The notes: generated by a model not told the origin, from the sequence alone. A DNA stretch of 64,000 nucleotides from Bacillus niameyensis (GCF_001375535.1 NZ_LN831197.1:477385-541384); one strand, 5' to 3'; positions 36,196 through 45,786 are shown, counted from the stretch's first letter. Made by a program: numbers and translations.

Positions 36196-36579
36196 TTACT
36201 TTTTAGATTTTATTTTCCCAGTCCATTTTTTAAATCCACCTTGTAACTGATAAAGTTCACGACAGCCCTTTTTATAAAGCATTTGTGCTGCTCTTCCGCT
36301 ACGCATTCCACTTTGGCAGTAAAGGTATACAGGTTTATCTGTACGGATTTCCTTCATTCGATTTTTTAACTGAGACATCGGGATGTTTCGTGCTCCTAAA
36401 ATATGTCCGCCGTCAAACTCATTAGGCTCTCGAACATCGATAAGTTGTGCTTTTCGGTAACCAACTCTGAATTCGTCTTCTGTCAGAGTTTTTAAGATTT
36501 TCTTTTGGTGAAAGTAATTATATAGGGAAAATACAATAATGATTCCCAAGATAATAAGTATGATGTACAAAGCTAGCAA
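36196..36579 (-). CDS. yqhL: Rhodanese-like protein YqhL
   Basis: This 127-residue protein has an N-terminal membrane anchor (LYIILIILGIIIVFSLYNYF) and a rhodanese domain. The active-site loop is CQSGMRSGRAA and the family motif LIDVREPNEFDGGHI is present. A sulfur-transfer role in the membrane is inferred. The start is a TTG after GGGGGAAG. In B. subtilis, lipM and mntR follow between yqhL and yqhO; here nrdJ takes that place. Confidence 0.88.
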   Translation of the reverse strand: MLALYIILIILGIIIVFSLYNYFHQKKILKTLTEDEFRVGYRKAQLIDVREPNEFDGGHILGARNIPMSQLKNRMKEIRTDKPVYLYCQSGMRSGRAAQMLYKKGCRELYQLQGGFKKWTGKIKSKK

Positions 36580-36841
36580 TTTTTTTCTTCCCCCTTCTGG
36601 TAATTGAACCTATTTTTTATTATATTATTCAAAGTGGCCCGAATCAAAATTTTTATTTGCAAAACGGTTAAAAAAGAAAAGATAGCTAGTTTTTGGCATA
36701 TTATCTTAAAAATTAAAAAGGCAAGCGCAAACTTTGTCCAAAATCAGGGGATTCTGCTGTTTTTTCATATGAAAATTATATTTTTCTCGTGTATTCTCCC
36801 ATTTTCAAATTTGACAAATCTATCTTTTGTTAATTCGTTAA

Positions 36842-36886
36842 ACAAGATGTTGTATGATGTTGTTCAATTCAAGTACAATATATTGT
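36842..36886 (+). promoter_or_regulatory. Candidate pair of NrdR boxes
   Basis: ACAAGATGTTGT (36842-36853) and ACAATATATTGT (36875-36886) are palindromic or near-palindromic, 33 bp apart start to start, about three helical turns. NrdR binds paired boxes of this kind upstream of ribonucleotide reductase genes. They lie about 70-110 bp before nrdJ. The rest of the 376-bp gap shows a TTGACA (36811) but no matching -10, and no cobalamin riboswitch signature. Confidence 0.5.
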
Positions 36887-36955
36887 GTTTAAAGATTGAT
36901 TTCAGCTACGGACATGTGTTACCTTTATTTGTGAGAGTAGAGAGGAGTTGTGGCA

Positions 36956-39508
36956 ATGGCTACAGTTTTTACTGAGAATTCGAAGCTAAATGTCGAAAGG
37001 TTAAATAAAGATATTCGACAATTTTCGCAAGTACATCCAATTACATCTGAGATGAAAATTACCCATAAAGGGGTTTCCCGATTAGTAATGATTGATCGCT
37101 ATGCTTTCAAGGATACAGAAAAGATTACTTTGACTGCTGGTGATTTTGTCGTTCTTACGATCAAAGAGGATCCGAAATTTCCGGCAAGAGGGCTAGGCTT
37201 TATTCAATCGATCGATTGGGAAGCTAACACTGCGGAAGTATTAGTAGAAGAAGAATATCGAAATGCTTTAGATGATGCGGAAGAAAGAAAAACAGGCTTG
37301 ATTGTTCGTCCGCTTGATATTATCGAAAAACCATTGGAAGTATTTTATGAGCAAATCGCCAAGCGAAACGCGACAGGGCTTGCTGCTGTTGAGACAACAG
37401 AAGAAAAGCGTCAAGAATGGTTTGAAAAGTTTTATCAGGAACTATCAAGCCTTAACTTTATTCCAGCTGGTCGTGTTCTATATGGAGCTGGATCTGGTAC
37501 AGATGTAACGTATTTTAATTGTTACGTCATGCCATTTGTACCTGATTCACGGGAAGGGATTTCTGAACACCGTAAACAAGTTATGGAAATCATGAGCCGC
37601 GGTGGTGGAGTAGGGACAAACGGATCGACGTTAAGACCACGAAATACGCTAGCACGTGGAGTGAATGGAAAATCGTCTGGGTCTGTATCTTGGTTAGATG
37701 ATATTGCGAAACTAACTCATCTCGTGGAGCAAGGTGGCTCAAGACGTGGTGCGCAAATGATTATGTTATCGGATTGGCATCCTGATATTGCAGAATTCAT
37801 CATTTCAAAAATGCAAAATCCAAGGATTTTAAGATTTTTAATTGAAAATACATCCGATCCTGTCATTAAGAAACACGCGAAGGATAAATTGAAATTTACC
37901 CCGCTCAATCCAACAGAAGAAGCAATGTACCAAGGAGTACTTAATTATAGAAATATGCCTGGTCATGGCGGGTTTGATGAAACGATCTTCCGTGAGGCTG
38001 AAGAAAAATTATCTGAGGGTGGAACTTATTCCGTCCATAATTCGGAATTTTTGACTGGAGCTAACATCTCGGTCTGCTTGACGAAAGAATTTATGGATGC
38101 AGTTGATCGTGACGATGATTATGAACTTCGTTTTCCTGATGTTGAGAATTATGATCAGGAAGCGATGAAAATATATAATGAAGAATGGCATACAGTTGGT
38201 GATGTTCGCGAATGGGAAAAGCTTGGACACAAGGTTCGCACATACAGGAAGATCAAGGCGAAGGAACTCTGGAATTTGATCAATATTTGTGCGACATATT
38301 CAGCTGAACCAGGTATTTTCTTTATTGATAATGCGAATGACATGACAAATGCAAAAGCCTATGGACAAAAGGTAGTTGCGACTAATCCATGTGGGGAGCA
38401 GCCGCTCGCTCCATATTCAGTATGTAATTTAGCAGCTGTCAATTTGGGCAATATGGCTGACAAAACAAAGAAAACAGTCGATTTTGATAAGCTAAAACAA
38501 ACAGTGAAAATTGGCGTGAGAATGCAAGATAATGTCATAAATGCGACTCCATATTTCTTAGAAGATAATAAAAAACAGGCTCTTGGTGAAAGACGTGTGG
38601 GGCTTGGAGTTATGGGACTAGCCGATTTACTCATTTATTGTGAGAAAGAATATGGATCACCTGAAGGAAATGAACTTGTTGATCAAGTTTTCGAAACAAT
38701 TGCTATTACGGCTTATAAAGAATCAGTAGAAATTTCTAAAGAAAAGGGAAGCTTCCCATTCCTCGTAGGTAATACAGAAGAGGAAACAAATCGGTTAAGG
38801 GAAGCATTTATTAACACAGGTTATATGAAGAAAATGCCAGAAGATGTTCGAAAATCCATTTTGGAATTCGGAATTCGGAATTCACATCTTTTAACTGTGG
38901 CTCCAACGGGGAGCACTGGAACCATGGTTGGCGTTTCAACAGGTTTAGAACCTTATTTCTCATTCACATACTATCGCAGCGGTCGCCTTGGTAAATTTAT
39001 TGAGGTGAAAGCTGATATTGTCCAAGAATATCTCGATCAAAATCCAAATGCGAACCCAGATGACCTTCCAGATTGGTTCGTTACAGCAATGACGCTTTCT
39101 CCAGAAGCACATGCTGATGTTCAATGTGTGATTCAACGTTGGATTGACAGTTCGATTTCAAAAACTGTGAATGCACCAAAAGGGTATGCAGTGGAACAAG
39201 TCGAGAAAGTATATGAACGTCTATACAGAGGTGGAGCAAAAGGAGGAACGGTTTATGTGGATGGAAGCCGTGATTCTCAAGTTCTAACATTAAAAGCAGA
39301 AGATAACAAAATGGAGACGAGTGAACAATTGGAATTTAGTGAACCTGTCGTTCTAATTGAGACTATTCAAGATCTCCGTTCTACTAGTGTCACCGTCGGT
39401 TCTGAGATCGGCAATACTTGTCCAGTTTGTAGAAAAGGGACGGTTAAAGAAATTGGTGGATGTAATACATGCGACAACTGTAACGCTCAGTTAAAATGCG
39501 GTCTATAA
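36956..39508 (+). CDS. nrdJ: Adenosylcobalamin-dependent ribonucleotide reductase (class II)
   Basis: The 850-residue enzyme reduces ribonucleotides using a cobalamin-derived thiyl radical. Active-site patterns are FNCYVMPF (first redox Cys), ATNPCGEQPLAP with the N-C-E triad, VCNLAAVNLGN (second redox Cys) and APTGSTGTM. The C-terminus has a zinc-ribbon CPVCRKG, CNTCDNC and final KCGL, which reduces the active site. Start ATG 36956 lies 8 nt after GAGAGGAG. The gene stands alone between yqhL and yqhO. B. subtilis 168 has no class II enzyme, so this marks a B12-using or B12-making lineage. Confidence 0.92.
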   Translation: MATVFTENSKLNVERLNKDIRQFSQVHPITSEMKITHKGVSRLVMIDRYAFKDTEKITLTAGDFVVLTIKEDPKFPARGLGFIQSIDWEANTAEVLVEEEYRNALDDAEERKTGLIVRPLDIIEKPLEVFYEQIAKRNATGLAAVETTEEKRQEWFEKFYQELSSLNFIPAGRVLYGAGSGTDVTYFNCYVMPFVPDSREGISEHRKQVMEIMSRGGGVGTNGSTLRPRNTLARGVNGKSSGSVSWLDDIAKLTHLVEQGGSRRGAQMIMLSDWHPDIAEFIISKMQNPRILRFLIENTSDPVIKKHAKDKLKFTPLNPTEEAMYQGVLNYRNMPGHGGFDETIFREAEEKLSEGGTYSVHNSEFLTGANISVCLTKEFMDAVDRDDDYELRFPDVENYDQEAMKIYNEEWHTVGDVREWEKLGHKVRTYRKIKAKELWNLINICATYSAEPGIFFIDNANDMTNAKAYGQKVVATNPCGEQPLAPYSVCNLAAVNLGNMADKTKKTVDFDKLKQTVKIGVRMQDNVINATPYFLEDNKKQALGERRVGLGVMGLADLLIYCEKEYGSPEGNELVDQVFETIAITAYKESVEISKEKGSFPFLVGNTEEETNRLREAFINTGYMKKMPEDVRKSILEFGIRNSHLLTVAPTGSTGTMVGVSTGLEPYFSFTYYRSGRLGKFIEVKADIVQEYLDQNPNANPDDLPDWFVTAMTLSPEAHADVQCVIQRWIDSSISKTVNAPKGYAVEQVEKVYERLYRGGAKGGTVYVDGSRDSQVLTLKAEDNKMETSEQLEFSEPVVLIETIQDLRSTSVTVGSEIGNTCPVCRKGTVKEIGGCNTCDNCNAQLKCGL

Positions 39509-39530
39509 TTTAATCAGAACATCTTAATTC

Positions 39531-39560
39531 AACCCGAATGGTCATCCATTCGGGTTTTTT
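39531..39560 (+). terminator. Terminator of nrdJ
   Basis: AACCCGAATGG with loop TCAT and CCATTCGGGTT, followed by TTTT. Confidence 0.9.
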
Positions 39561-39648
39561 AATATGCCCATGATAAAAAGGTGGCATTATGTTCTAATTA
39601 TGATTACTTCCTCTACAATAATAACAGGACTTCTTGGGAGGGTCGCAT

Positions 39649-40533
39649 ATGGAAATTGATGGTGTGTTTTCTGGAGGAGGCATGAAGGGATTTGCCTTTA
39701 TTGGTGTCTATGAAACCCTAGAGGAGAAGGGGTATAGTTTTAAACGATTAGCCGGAACTAGTGCTGGTGCTCTAATGGCTGCTTTTATTGCTGCTGGCTA
39801 TTCAAGTCGAGACATTTTAAGGTTGTTTGAAGAAACAGAGCTGACCGAATTCTTAGATAGGAGGAAGACTTTTTTGCCATTTCCTTTATCGAAATGGTTA
39901 CTTTTATATTGGAGAATGGGTTTATATCAAGGTCATGTGTTTGAAGAATGGGTCGCAAAAAAGTTAGCTCAAAGAGGGATATATACGTTTTCGGATCTTC
40001 CTAAAGATAAATTACGCTTAATAGCATCTGATCTTACAACTGGAAGATTATTAGTTTTACCAGATGATTTAGATAAATATGGAATTCCCAAAGAAACCTT
40101 CCCAGTGTCAAAGGCGATTAGGATGAGCGCTGGTCTGCCTTTTTTCTTTGAACCAGTAAAATTAAAGTCATTATCTGGAAAAAATATTATTATTGACGGT
40201 GGAGTTTTAAGTAATTTTCCTATTTGGTTATTTGACCCGGAGCATCATAAAAAGTTGCGGCCAATTATCGGCGTGAAACTAAGTCATAGCCTAGAGGAAC
40301 AACCAAAAAGAGAAATAAAAAATGCACTATCTTTATTCGAGGCCCTATTCGCAACGATGAAAGATGTGCATGATGCAAGATATGTCTCAAGAAAACATGA
40401 AAAAAATATAATTTTTATTCCTATGGAAGAAGGGTTAACTTCCGAGTTTTCATTACCTAAAGAAAAAAAGGACGCCCTAATAGAAAAAGGACGTGTAAGG
40501 GCAAAGCAATTTTTAAAACAGTGGACGTACTAG
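39649..40533 (+). CDS. yqhO: Patatin-like phospholipase YqhO
   Basis: The 294-residue protein of the patatin/RssA family has the oxyanion loop SGGGMKG (about residues 8-14), the nucleophile elbow GTSAG and the catalytic Asp in IDGG. It should hydrolyse acyl esters of lipids; the substrate is unknown. The ATG at 39649 follows GGGAGG. B. subtilis yqhO has the same neighbour yqhP. No signal peptide. Confidence 0.9.
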   Translation: MEIDGVFSGGGMKGFAFIGVYETLEEKGYSFKRLAGTSAGALMAAFIAAGYSSRDILRLFEETELTEFLDRRKTFLPFPLSKWLLLYWRMGLYQGHVFEEWVAKKLAQRGIYTFSDLPKDKLRLIASDLTTGRLLVLPDDLDKYGIPKETFPVSKAIRMSAGLPFFFEPVKLKSLSGKNIIIDGGVLSNFPIWLFDPEHHKKLRPIIGVKLSHSLEEQPKREIKNALSLFEALFATMKDVHDARYVSRKHEKNIIFIPMEEGLTSEFSLPKEKKDALIEKGRVRAKQFLKQWTY

Positions 40534-40543
40534 TGAAACACCT

Positions 40544-40897
40544 TTAAAAAATAGCACGATCCTTTTTCTTGTTTTTTTTGCCTTCAATAACAGTTAAATG
40601 GGCAGTAGATCTTTTCCTTAGCGGTTTTTTAAGAGCAGCTTTATTGGTGCTGACACTCTTTGGGGATTGTCGGTAGCGTTTTTGGGAAAACTTTGCTGCT
40701 TTAATGTACGAACGATTTTCACTATGATTCTGCCTCTTTCCGATAGTAAATCGAAAGACAAGATAAATAAAAACTGCAATCAATCCCATGAACAGAAGTT
40801 GCATGAGGAGTCTTGATGGATTACGAAATAGCAAAGATCCAAGTCCGATTATAGATGTAACGATAATTCCACCAACTAGCCAATTCCGAAAATTCAA
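40544..40897 (-). CDS. yqhP: YqhP/SA1362-family membrane protein
   Basis: About 117 residues from a TTG at 40897, which lies 8 nt after GGAGG. Two spans (WLVGGIIVTSIIGLGSLLF and LLMQLLFMGLIAVFIYLVF) are followed by a very basic tail with many Lys and Arg. This agrees with YqhP. The longer frame to 40936 has no site. It converges with yqhO. Function unknown. Confidence 0.8.
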   Translation of the reverse strand: MNFRNWLVGGIIVTSIIGLGSLLFRNPSRLLMQLLFMGLIAVFIYLVFRFTIGKRQNHSENRSYIKAAKFSQKRYRQSPKSVSTNKAALKKPLRKRSTAHLTVIEGKKNKKKDRAIF

Positions 40898-41133
40898 GAA
40901 TGCCACCTCCTTGGGAATAATCAACATTATTACCATAAAATGATTCTTTATACAAAATAAGAGTTTTTATTAATTCATAGTCACTCGAACGCTTGGACAT
41001 TATTTTGTTGTATGGGTTTCTAATTTCTTATTATATCAATCATACTAAAAAATGGCTTTTTTCACCAGACTTTAATTTTCATGCAAAATAGTACGGTCGT
41101 CTGGGCATGATAAATTTAAAGAGGTGAAAAGTA

Positions 41134-41625
41134 GTGGATAAAGAAAAACATGGTGGCCAATATTATATGTCCTTGCCCAAGTTAGCGATGGTTACAGGAT
41201 TTGTTGCTGGTCTGTTCGGGGCTTTATTAGGATATGCGGCCCATTACTTAAATTTTACGGAAGTTAATCCATCTCTCATTTTAGATATTTTTAGGGGCAA
41301 CTGGAAAGATGGATGGCTAGGGGGCTTTATTGCTTGCTTATTATACGGTCTCATATCAATGGGAGCGGCCGTCATTTATTTAGGATTACTCAAGAAAAAA
41401 AAATCAATCGTATGGGGAGCCGTATATGGTTTACTTATTTTCGCATTAGTTTTCTTAGTTTTATATCCGATTTTCCCGCGCCTTGATCGTATAGATGCTT
41501 ATAATTTCACAACTATAATTACTGAAATTTGCTGTTTTATTTTGTACGGTATTTTTATTGGTTTTTCCATATCATATGAATATAATGAACAGCAATATTG
41601 GAAGAAAATTAATTCATCTAGATAA
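41134..41625 (+). CDS. yqhR: Membrane protein YqhR
   Basis: The 163-residue protein has four hydrophobic spans (about residues 18-40, 62-86, 95-112, 125-146) and a conserved segment WKDGWLGGFIACLLYGLISM. This fits YqhR, a conserved Bacillus membrane protein of unknown function next to aroQ. Start GTG follows AAGAGGTGA. yqhQ, which precedes yqhR in B. subtilis, is not here. Confidence 0.8.
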   Translation: MDKEKHGGQYYMSLPKLAMVTGFVAGLFGALLGYAAHYLNFTEVNPSLILDIFRGNWKDGWLGGFIACLLYGLISMGAAVIYLGLLKKKKSIVWGAVYGLLIFALVFLVLYPIFPRLDRIDAYNFTTIITEICCFILYGIFIGFSISYEYNEQQYWKKINSSR

Positions 41626-41704
41626 AATAGTTTCAGTAGGCCTGTTTTGGCTTTTTATGGTAGAATGTTCTTGGCAAACATTCATGTGTAGGGTGTGAAA
41701 TAGT

Positions 41705-42172
41705 ATGAAAGTACTTGTGTTAAATGGGCCAAATTTAAACAGGTTAGGAATTCGCGAGCCAGATATTTACGGAAGTGAAACGCTTGAACAATTAGAAAAA
41801 AAATTACTAATTGTTGGTAAAAGTCTAGAAATGGAAGTTGTTTGCTATCAATCTAATCACGAAGGAGCTTTATTGGACCAAATCCACGATGCAGAGTTTA
41901 ATGGTTTTTCGGGAATAATTATGAACCCAGGTGCGTTTACCCATTATAGCATCGCTCTAAGAGATGGAATTTCTTCCATAAACTTGCCTGTTATTGAAGT
42001 ACATATTTCAAATGTTCATAGCAGGGAAGAGTTCAGAAAAATATCGGTTACTGCACCGGTTTCTATCGGTCAAATAACTGGATTTGGAATGTATGGCTAT
42101 GAAATGGCTTTGAATGCAATGAAGAAATACATAGAGGGGAGAGAAGGGAATGGACAAGTTACAAAAAATTAG
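41705..42172 (+). CDS. aroQ: 3-dehydroquinate dehydratase, type II
   Basis: The 155-residue dodecameric enzyme forms 3-dehydroshikimate. Typical patterns are LVLNGPNLNRLGIREPDIYG with the catalytic Tyr, YQSNHEGALLDQIH, NPGAFTHYSIALRD and EVHISNVHSREEFR with the catalytic His. The start ATG lies behind GGTGTGA. Its end overlaps yqhT by 23 bp. B. subtilis has it as yqhS at this place. Confidence 0.95.
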   Translation: MKVLVLNGPNLNRLGIREPDIYGSETLEQLEKKLLIVGKSLEMEVVCYQSNHEGALLDQIHDAEFNGFSGIIMNPGAFTHYSIALRDGISSINLPVIEVHISNVHSREEFRKISVTAPVSIGQITGFGMYGYEMALNAMKKYIEGREGNGQVTKN

Positions 42173-43211
42173 AGAAGAATTTGGAGCATTTGGGATCGAC
42201 GGATTGCTCATTACAAGCCCTTATAATCGGCGATATTTAACAAATTTCACGGGAACAGCTGGTATCGCCTTGATTACTCAGAATAAGGCTTTTTTCATTA
42301 CTGACTTTCGCTATACTGAGCAAGCAGCGAAACAGGTTGAAGGATATGAAATTATTCAATACAGCCAGGGAATGATTGCTGAAGTAGCCGATCAAGTAAA
42401 AGCGCTTGGAGTCAAAAAAATAGGTTTTGAACAGGATCACCTTTCTTACTCCACGTGGAAAGCGTATGAAGGAGCAATCGCTGCAGAATTAGTTCCTGTT
42501 TCAAATCTTGTTGAAAAAATGCGTCTCATAAAAACTTCTCAGGAAGTTGCCATTATTAAAGAAGCAGCTGATATTGCAGATTTAGCTTTCAAACATATTC
42601 TTGACTATATAAAGCCAGGGTTAACAGAATTAGAAGTTGCTAATGAACTTGAATTTTTTATGAGAAAATGCGGAGCAACTTCTTCTTCATTTGACACTAT
42701 TGTAGCTTCAGGATGGAGATCTGCACTTCCACACGGGGTAGCCAGTGAAAAAGTCATTGAAAAAGGGGATTTTGTGACCTTAGATTATGGTGCCCTTTAT
42801 AAAGGGTATGTGTCTGATATTACGCGGACAATCGCTGTCGGAGAGCCATCTGAGCAATTGAAGGAAATTTATGATATCACTCTGGAAGCTCAACTTCGAG
42901 CAATGGAACAGATTAAGTCAGGAATGACAGGCATTGAGGCAGATGCTATTGCTAGAGACTATATAACAGCCAAAGGATACGGGGATAATTTTGGCCATTC
43001 ATTAGGGCATGGAATTGGCTTGGAAGTTCATGAAGGTCCCGGACTTTCGATCCGATCAGAACAAAAGCTTGAGCCAGGGATGGTTGTCACCGTTGAACCT
43101 GGTATATATGTACCCAAACTTGGGGGAGTTCGGATCGAAGATGACATACTTATTACCGAAACTGGTAATGAAGCACTTACGCATTCGACTAAAGATTTAA
43201 TCATACTATAA
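42150..43211 (+). CDS. yqhT: Xaa-Pro aminopeptidase YqhT
   Basis: The 353-residue M24-family peptidase removes N-terminal residues before proline. The creatinase-like N-domain is followed by the pita-bread fold. Metal ligands are visible in [18 protein letters not shown] (two Asp), [24 protein letters not shown] and RIEDDI. Start ATG lies behind AGAGAAGGG. Overlap with aroQ and the 14-bp gap to efp suggest one operon; the same order occurs in B. subtilis. Confidence 0.93.
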   Translation: MDKLQKIREEFGAFGIDGLLITSPYNRRYLTNFTGTAGIALITQNKAFFITDFRYTEQAAKQVEGYEIIQYSQGMIAEVADQVKALGVKKIGFEQDHLSYSTWKAYEGAIAAELVPVSNLVEKMRLIKTSQEVAIIKEAADIADLAFKHILDYIKPGLTELEVANELEFFMRKCGATSSSFDTIVASGWRSALPHGVASEKVIEKGDFVTLDYGALYKGYVSDITRTIAVGEPSEQLKEIYDITLEAQLRAMEQIKSGMTGIEADAIARDYITAKGYGDNFGHSLGHGIGLEVHEGPGLSIRSEQKLEPGMVVTVEPGIYVPKLGGVRIEDDILITETGNEALTHSTKDLIIL

Positions 43212-43225
43212 TTGGAGGAACACAA

Positions 43226-43783
43226 ATGATTTCAGTAAACGAATTTCGAACAGGTTTAACGATTGAAACAGATGGAGGGATTTGGCGTGTAATGGATTTC
43301 CAACACGTTAAGCCAGGAAAGGGCGCAGCTTTTGTTCGCTCTAAACTGCGTAATCTTCGTACCGGAGCCGTTCAAGAAAAAACATTTAGAGCCGGTGAAA
43401 AGGTTGAAAGAGCACAAATCGATAATAAAACAATGCAATATCTTTATGCAAATGGAGATATGCATGTATTTATGGATAACGCGACTTACGAACAAATTGA
43501 GTTACCTAGTGCTCAAATTGAATATGAATTACAATTCTTAAAAGAAAATATGGAAGTTCATATAATTATGTATCAAGGGGAAACTCTTGGTGTAGATTTG
43601 CCAAATACAGTTGAATTGGAAGTTGTTGAAACTGAACCTGGTATTAAAGGAGATACAGCTTCAGGTGGATCAAAACCAGCTAAACTGGAAACAGGCCTAA
43701 CCGTTCAAGTTCCGTTTTTTGTTAATACTGGTGATCGCTTAATCATTAATACAGGCGATAGTACTTATGTGTCAAGAGCATAA
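43226..43783 (+). CDS. efp: Elongation factor P
   Basis: The 185-residue protein rescues ribosomes stalled at polyproline. Three OB-like domains are present. The N-terminal loop reads [19 protein letters not shown] with the modified Lys in KPGKGAA. Domain III ends [16 protein letters not shown]. Start ATG follows TTGGAGG. A terminator follows and spoIIIAA begins 150 bp later; yqhU/yqhV of B. subtilis are absent. Confidence 0.97.
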   Translation: MISVNEFRTGLTIETDGGIWRVMDFQHVKPGKGAAFVRSKLRNLRTGAVQEKTFRAGEKVERAQIDNKTMQYLYANGDMHVFMDNATYEQIELPSAQIEYELQFLKENMEVHIIMYQGETLGVDLPNTVELEVVETEPGIKGDTASGGSKPAKLETGLTVQVPFFVNTGDRLIINTGDSTYVSRA

Positions 43784-43822
43784 CATGTATGCATTCTAAT
43801 TAAAAAGAAGCACACCTTTTAA

Positions 43823-43849
43823 AGCGAGGAATTTATCCTCGTTTTTTTT
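43823..43849 (+). terminator. Terminator of efp
   Basis: GCGAGGA and TCCTCG form a short stem around ATTTA, followed by eight T. Confidence 0.85.
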
Positions 43850-43872
43850 ATTTCTTTTTTCTATTAGAAATT

Positions 43873-43900
43873 TCATATTTAAAGACAAGCTGAATACATA
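43873..43900 (+). promoter_or_regulatory. Candidate sigma-E promoter of the spoIIIA operon
   Basis: TCATATT (43873-43879), 13 bp, then AATACATA (43893-43900). This agrees fairly well with the mother-cell sigma-E consensus, and spoIIIA is a sigma-E operon in B. subtilis. Confidence 0.45.
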
Positions 43901-43933
43901 TTAGATAGAGAATGATAGAAGGGGAGGATAATT

Positions 43934-44863
43934 TTGGAAGTTATATTACGAATGTTGCCCAGTCGTATCAGTGATTTAATTAAACGTCTTCCTTCCACCC
44001 TGCTGACAGAGATTGAGGAAATTAGATTACGGGTTGGCCGTCAAATTGAAATAGCTTCTAACGGTATTCCCCGCTTTCTACCTTATATTTTTACGAATCA
44101 AGATGTGGAACAATTTATTGGGAAACTCGCCAATCATTCTTTCTATACACTGGATGAAGAATTAAAGAAAGGATACGTCACGATTGAAGGAGGACATCGT
44201 ATTGGATTGGCAGGGAAAGTTATTCTTGATAATGGCTCTGTCAAGGCAATTCGCCATTTAGCTTCCTTCAATATCAGGGTTGCAAGGGAAAAAATAGGTG
44301 TGGCTGAAACGTTTATTCCACAACTATTTAAAGATTATTGGAAAAACACAATGATTATCGGACCTCCACAAACAGGGAAGACAACATTATTAAGGGATAT
44401 AGCTAGAATAGTATCGAGCGGATCTAAAGAACATAGCATTCCTGCTCTTAAAGTTGGAATCGTTGATGAACGTTCAGAAATCGCAGGATGTGTTCATGGC
44501 ACTCCGCAATTACAGTTTGGTCAAAGAGTAGATGTACTGGATGCCTGTCCAAAGGCGGAAGGCATGATGATGCTCATTCGATCAATGAGTCCTGATGTGC
44601 TGATTGTGGATGAGATTGGCAGGGAAGAAGACCGGATCGCTATTATGGAAGCAGTGAATGCAGGAATTACATTAATGATGACAACACATGGTTATTCATA
44701 TGATGAGGTAAGAAAACGGCCGATGCTGAATCAAATTATGAATGAACAGGTTTTTGATCGATATATAGAATTATCAAGAAGTAATGGCCCCGGCACGGTC
44801 GCAGCTATAAAAGACTCTGAGGGGAAATCAATCTATTATAAAGGATTACATGCTCATGTTTAA
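43934..44863 (+). CDS. spoIIIAA: Stage III sporulation protein AA
   Basis: The 309-residue ATPase, related to secretion ATPases, should energise the SpoIIIA-SpoIIQ channel in the mother cell. Walker A is GPPQTGKTT near residue 144, Walker B DVLIVDEIG near residue 228, and MMTTHGYSY follows. The start is TTG behind AAGGGGAGG. First of eight genes; it overlaps spoIIIAB by about 8-14 bp. Confidence 0.95.
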   Translation: MEVILRMLPSRISDLIKRLPSTLLTEIEEIRLRVGRQIEIASNGIPRFLPYIFTNQDVEQFIGKLANHSFYTLDEELKKGYVTIEGGHRIGLAGKVILDNGSVKAIRHLASFNIRVAREKIGVAETFIPQLFKDYWKNTMIIGPPQTGKTTLLRDIARIVSSGSKEHSIPALKVGIVDERSEIAGCVHGTPQLQFGQRVDVLDACPKAEGMMMLIRSMSPDVLIVDEIGREEDRIAIMEAVNAGITLMMTTHGYSYDEVRKRPMLNQIMNEQVFDRYIELSRSNGPGTVAAIKDSEGKSIYYKGLHAHV

Positions 44864-45371
44864 ACTTTTTGGTGCTCTATTCATATTGATAGCGACTACA
44901 ATGATTGGCTTTGAAGCAGCTAAACGTTTGAGTAGAAGACCGAAGCATCTCAAATTATTTCAAAATTCTTTAGAAACGTTAGAAGCTGAGATTATGTATG
45001 GTCATACACCTCTTGGGGAAGCGGCGATTAAAATTTCTGAACAGCTCCCTGAACCAGTTTCAAGTCATTATCGAATCTTTGCTAACTATCTTAAAAAAGA
45101 TGAAACGACAGTTATTATTGCTTGGGAAGAAGCCTTAAAAGAAACTTGGAGACATACAGCTCTAAAACAAAATGAGTATGAAATACTTTTACAATTTGGT
45201 GCTAATTTAGGGAAACATGACCGAGATTCACAACAAAAGCAGATCATTTTGACTTTAACTCATTTGGAAAGAGAAGAAGAAGAAGCGAGAGAAGTACAAA
45301 AAAGGTATGAAAAAATGATGCAAAGTTTCGGTGTTTTATCAGGGCTACTAATCATTATCTTGTTGCTCTAA
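44856..45371 (+). CDS. spoIIIAB: Stage III sporulation protein AB
   Basis: The 171-residue protein resembles GspF/PilC fragments. It has an N-terminal span (FGALFILIATTMIGFEAAK), the conserved LETLEAEIMYGHTPLGEA, and a C-terminal span (VLSGLLIIILLL). I chose ATG 44856, which gives the B. subtilis length; ATG 44850 is two codons upstream. Normally spoIIIAC follows within a few bases; here 211 bp with a repeat intervene. Confidence 0.93.
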   Translation: MFKLFGALFILIATTMIGFEAAKRLSRRPKHLKLFQNSLETLEAEIMYGHTPLGEAAIKISEQLPEPVSSHYRIFANYLKKDETTVIIAWEEALKETWRHTALKQNEYEILLQFGANLGKHDRDSQQKQIILTLTHLEREEEEAREVQKRYEKMMQSFGVLSGLLIIILLL

Positions 45372-45391
45372 ATATTTATAAAAATTACGAA

Positions 45392-45570
45392 GTGTGGGTA
45401 AGCGATGCGCTAGTCTGAGTATAGCTTCAGGCACCAGTCGGTTGGCAGCTAATCAGCATTCAATCTGCAGAAAGTCAGCAACTGCTCATTCCACACAGTG
45501 TTTCTTTTATCTCGTCAGAAGCTAGGAAGTTTGTACAGCGCTAAACAGGCACTTACGCTTTTCTAATTAG
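45392..45570 (-). repeat. Inverted copy of the repeat family between spoIIIAB and spoIIIAC
   Basis: On the minus strand 45564-45497 reads AGAAAAGCGTAAGTGCC, GTTTAGCGCTGTACAAACTT, CCTAGCTTCTGACGAGAT and AAAAGAAACAC, nearly the same as the left half of the first unit after spoIIIAD. The other half (45392-45496) is not similar but pairs at its ends (GTGTGG with CCACAC). The orientation is opposite to that of the big array. Confidence 0.75.
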
Positions 45571-45582
45571 GAGGTTGTTGGT

Positions 45583-45786
45583 ATGGGCATAGAAGTCGAC
45601 GTTATTTTTAAAATAGCTGGTGTTGGGATCGTTGTGGCTTTTTTACACACAATCCTTGATCAGGTAGGAAAGAAAGAATATGCCCAATGGGTTACGCTTT
45701 TCGGCTTCATTTATATTTTATTTATGGTAGTGTCCATCGTAGATGGCCTATTTCAAAAAATTAAATCTGTCTTCTTATTTCAATGA
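45583..45786 (+). CDS. spoIIIAC: Stage III sporulation protein AC
   Basis: The 67-residue membrane protein has two spans (IAGVGIVVAFLHTILDQVG and VTLFGFIYILFMVVSIV), with the conserved GKKEYAQWVTL between. It is part of the channel complex at the outer forespore membrane. Start ATG lies behind AGGAGG. Its ribosome binding site directly follows the inverted repeat copy. spoIIIAD begins 16 bp after it ends. Confidence 0.95.
   Translation: MGIEVDVIFKIAGVGIVVAFLHTILDQVGKKEYAQWVTLFGFIYILFMVVSIVDGLFQKIKSVFLFQ

Noticed and set aside
36600-36950. Cobalamin riboswitch upstream of nrdJ
   Set aside because: I looked for the B12-box and its conserved neighbours and saw none.
36604-36975. 123-residue frame before nrdJ
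   Set aside because: AT-rich and hydrophobic by chance, no ribosome binding site, and it overlaps the probable NrdR boxes.
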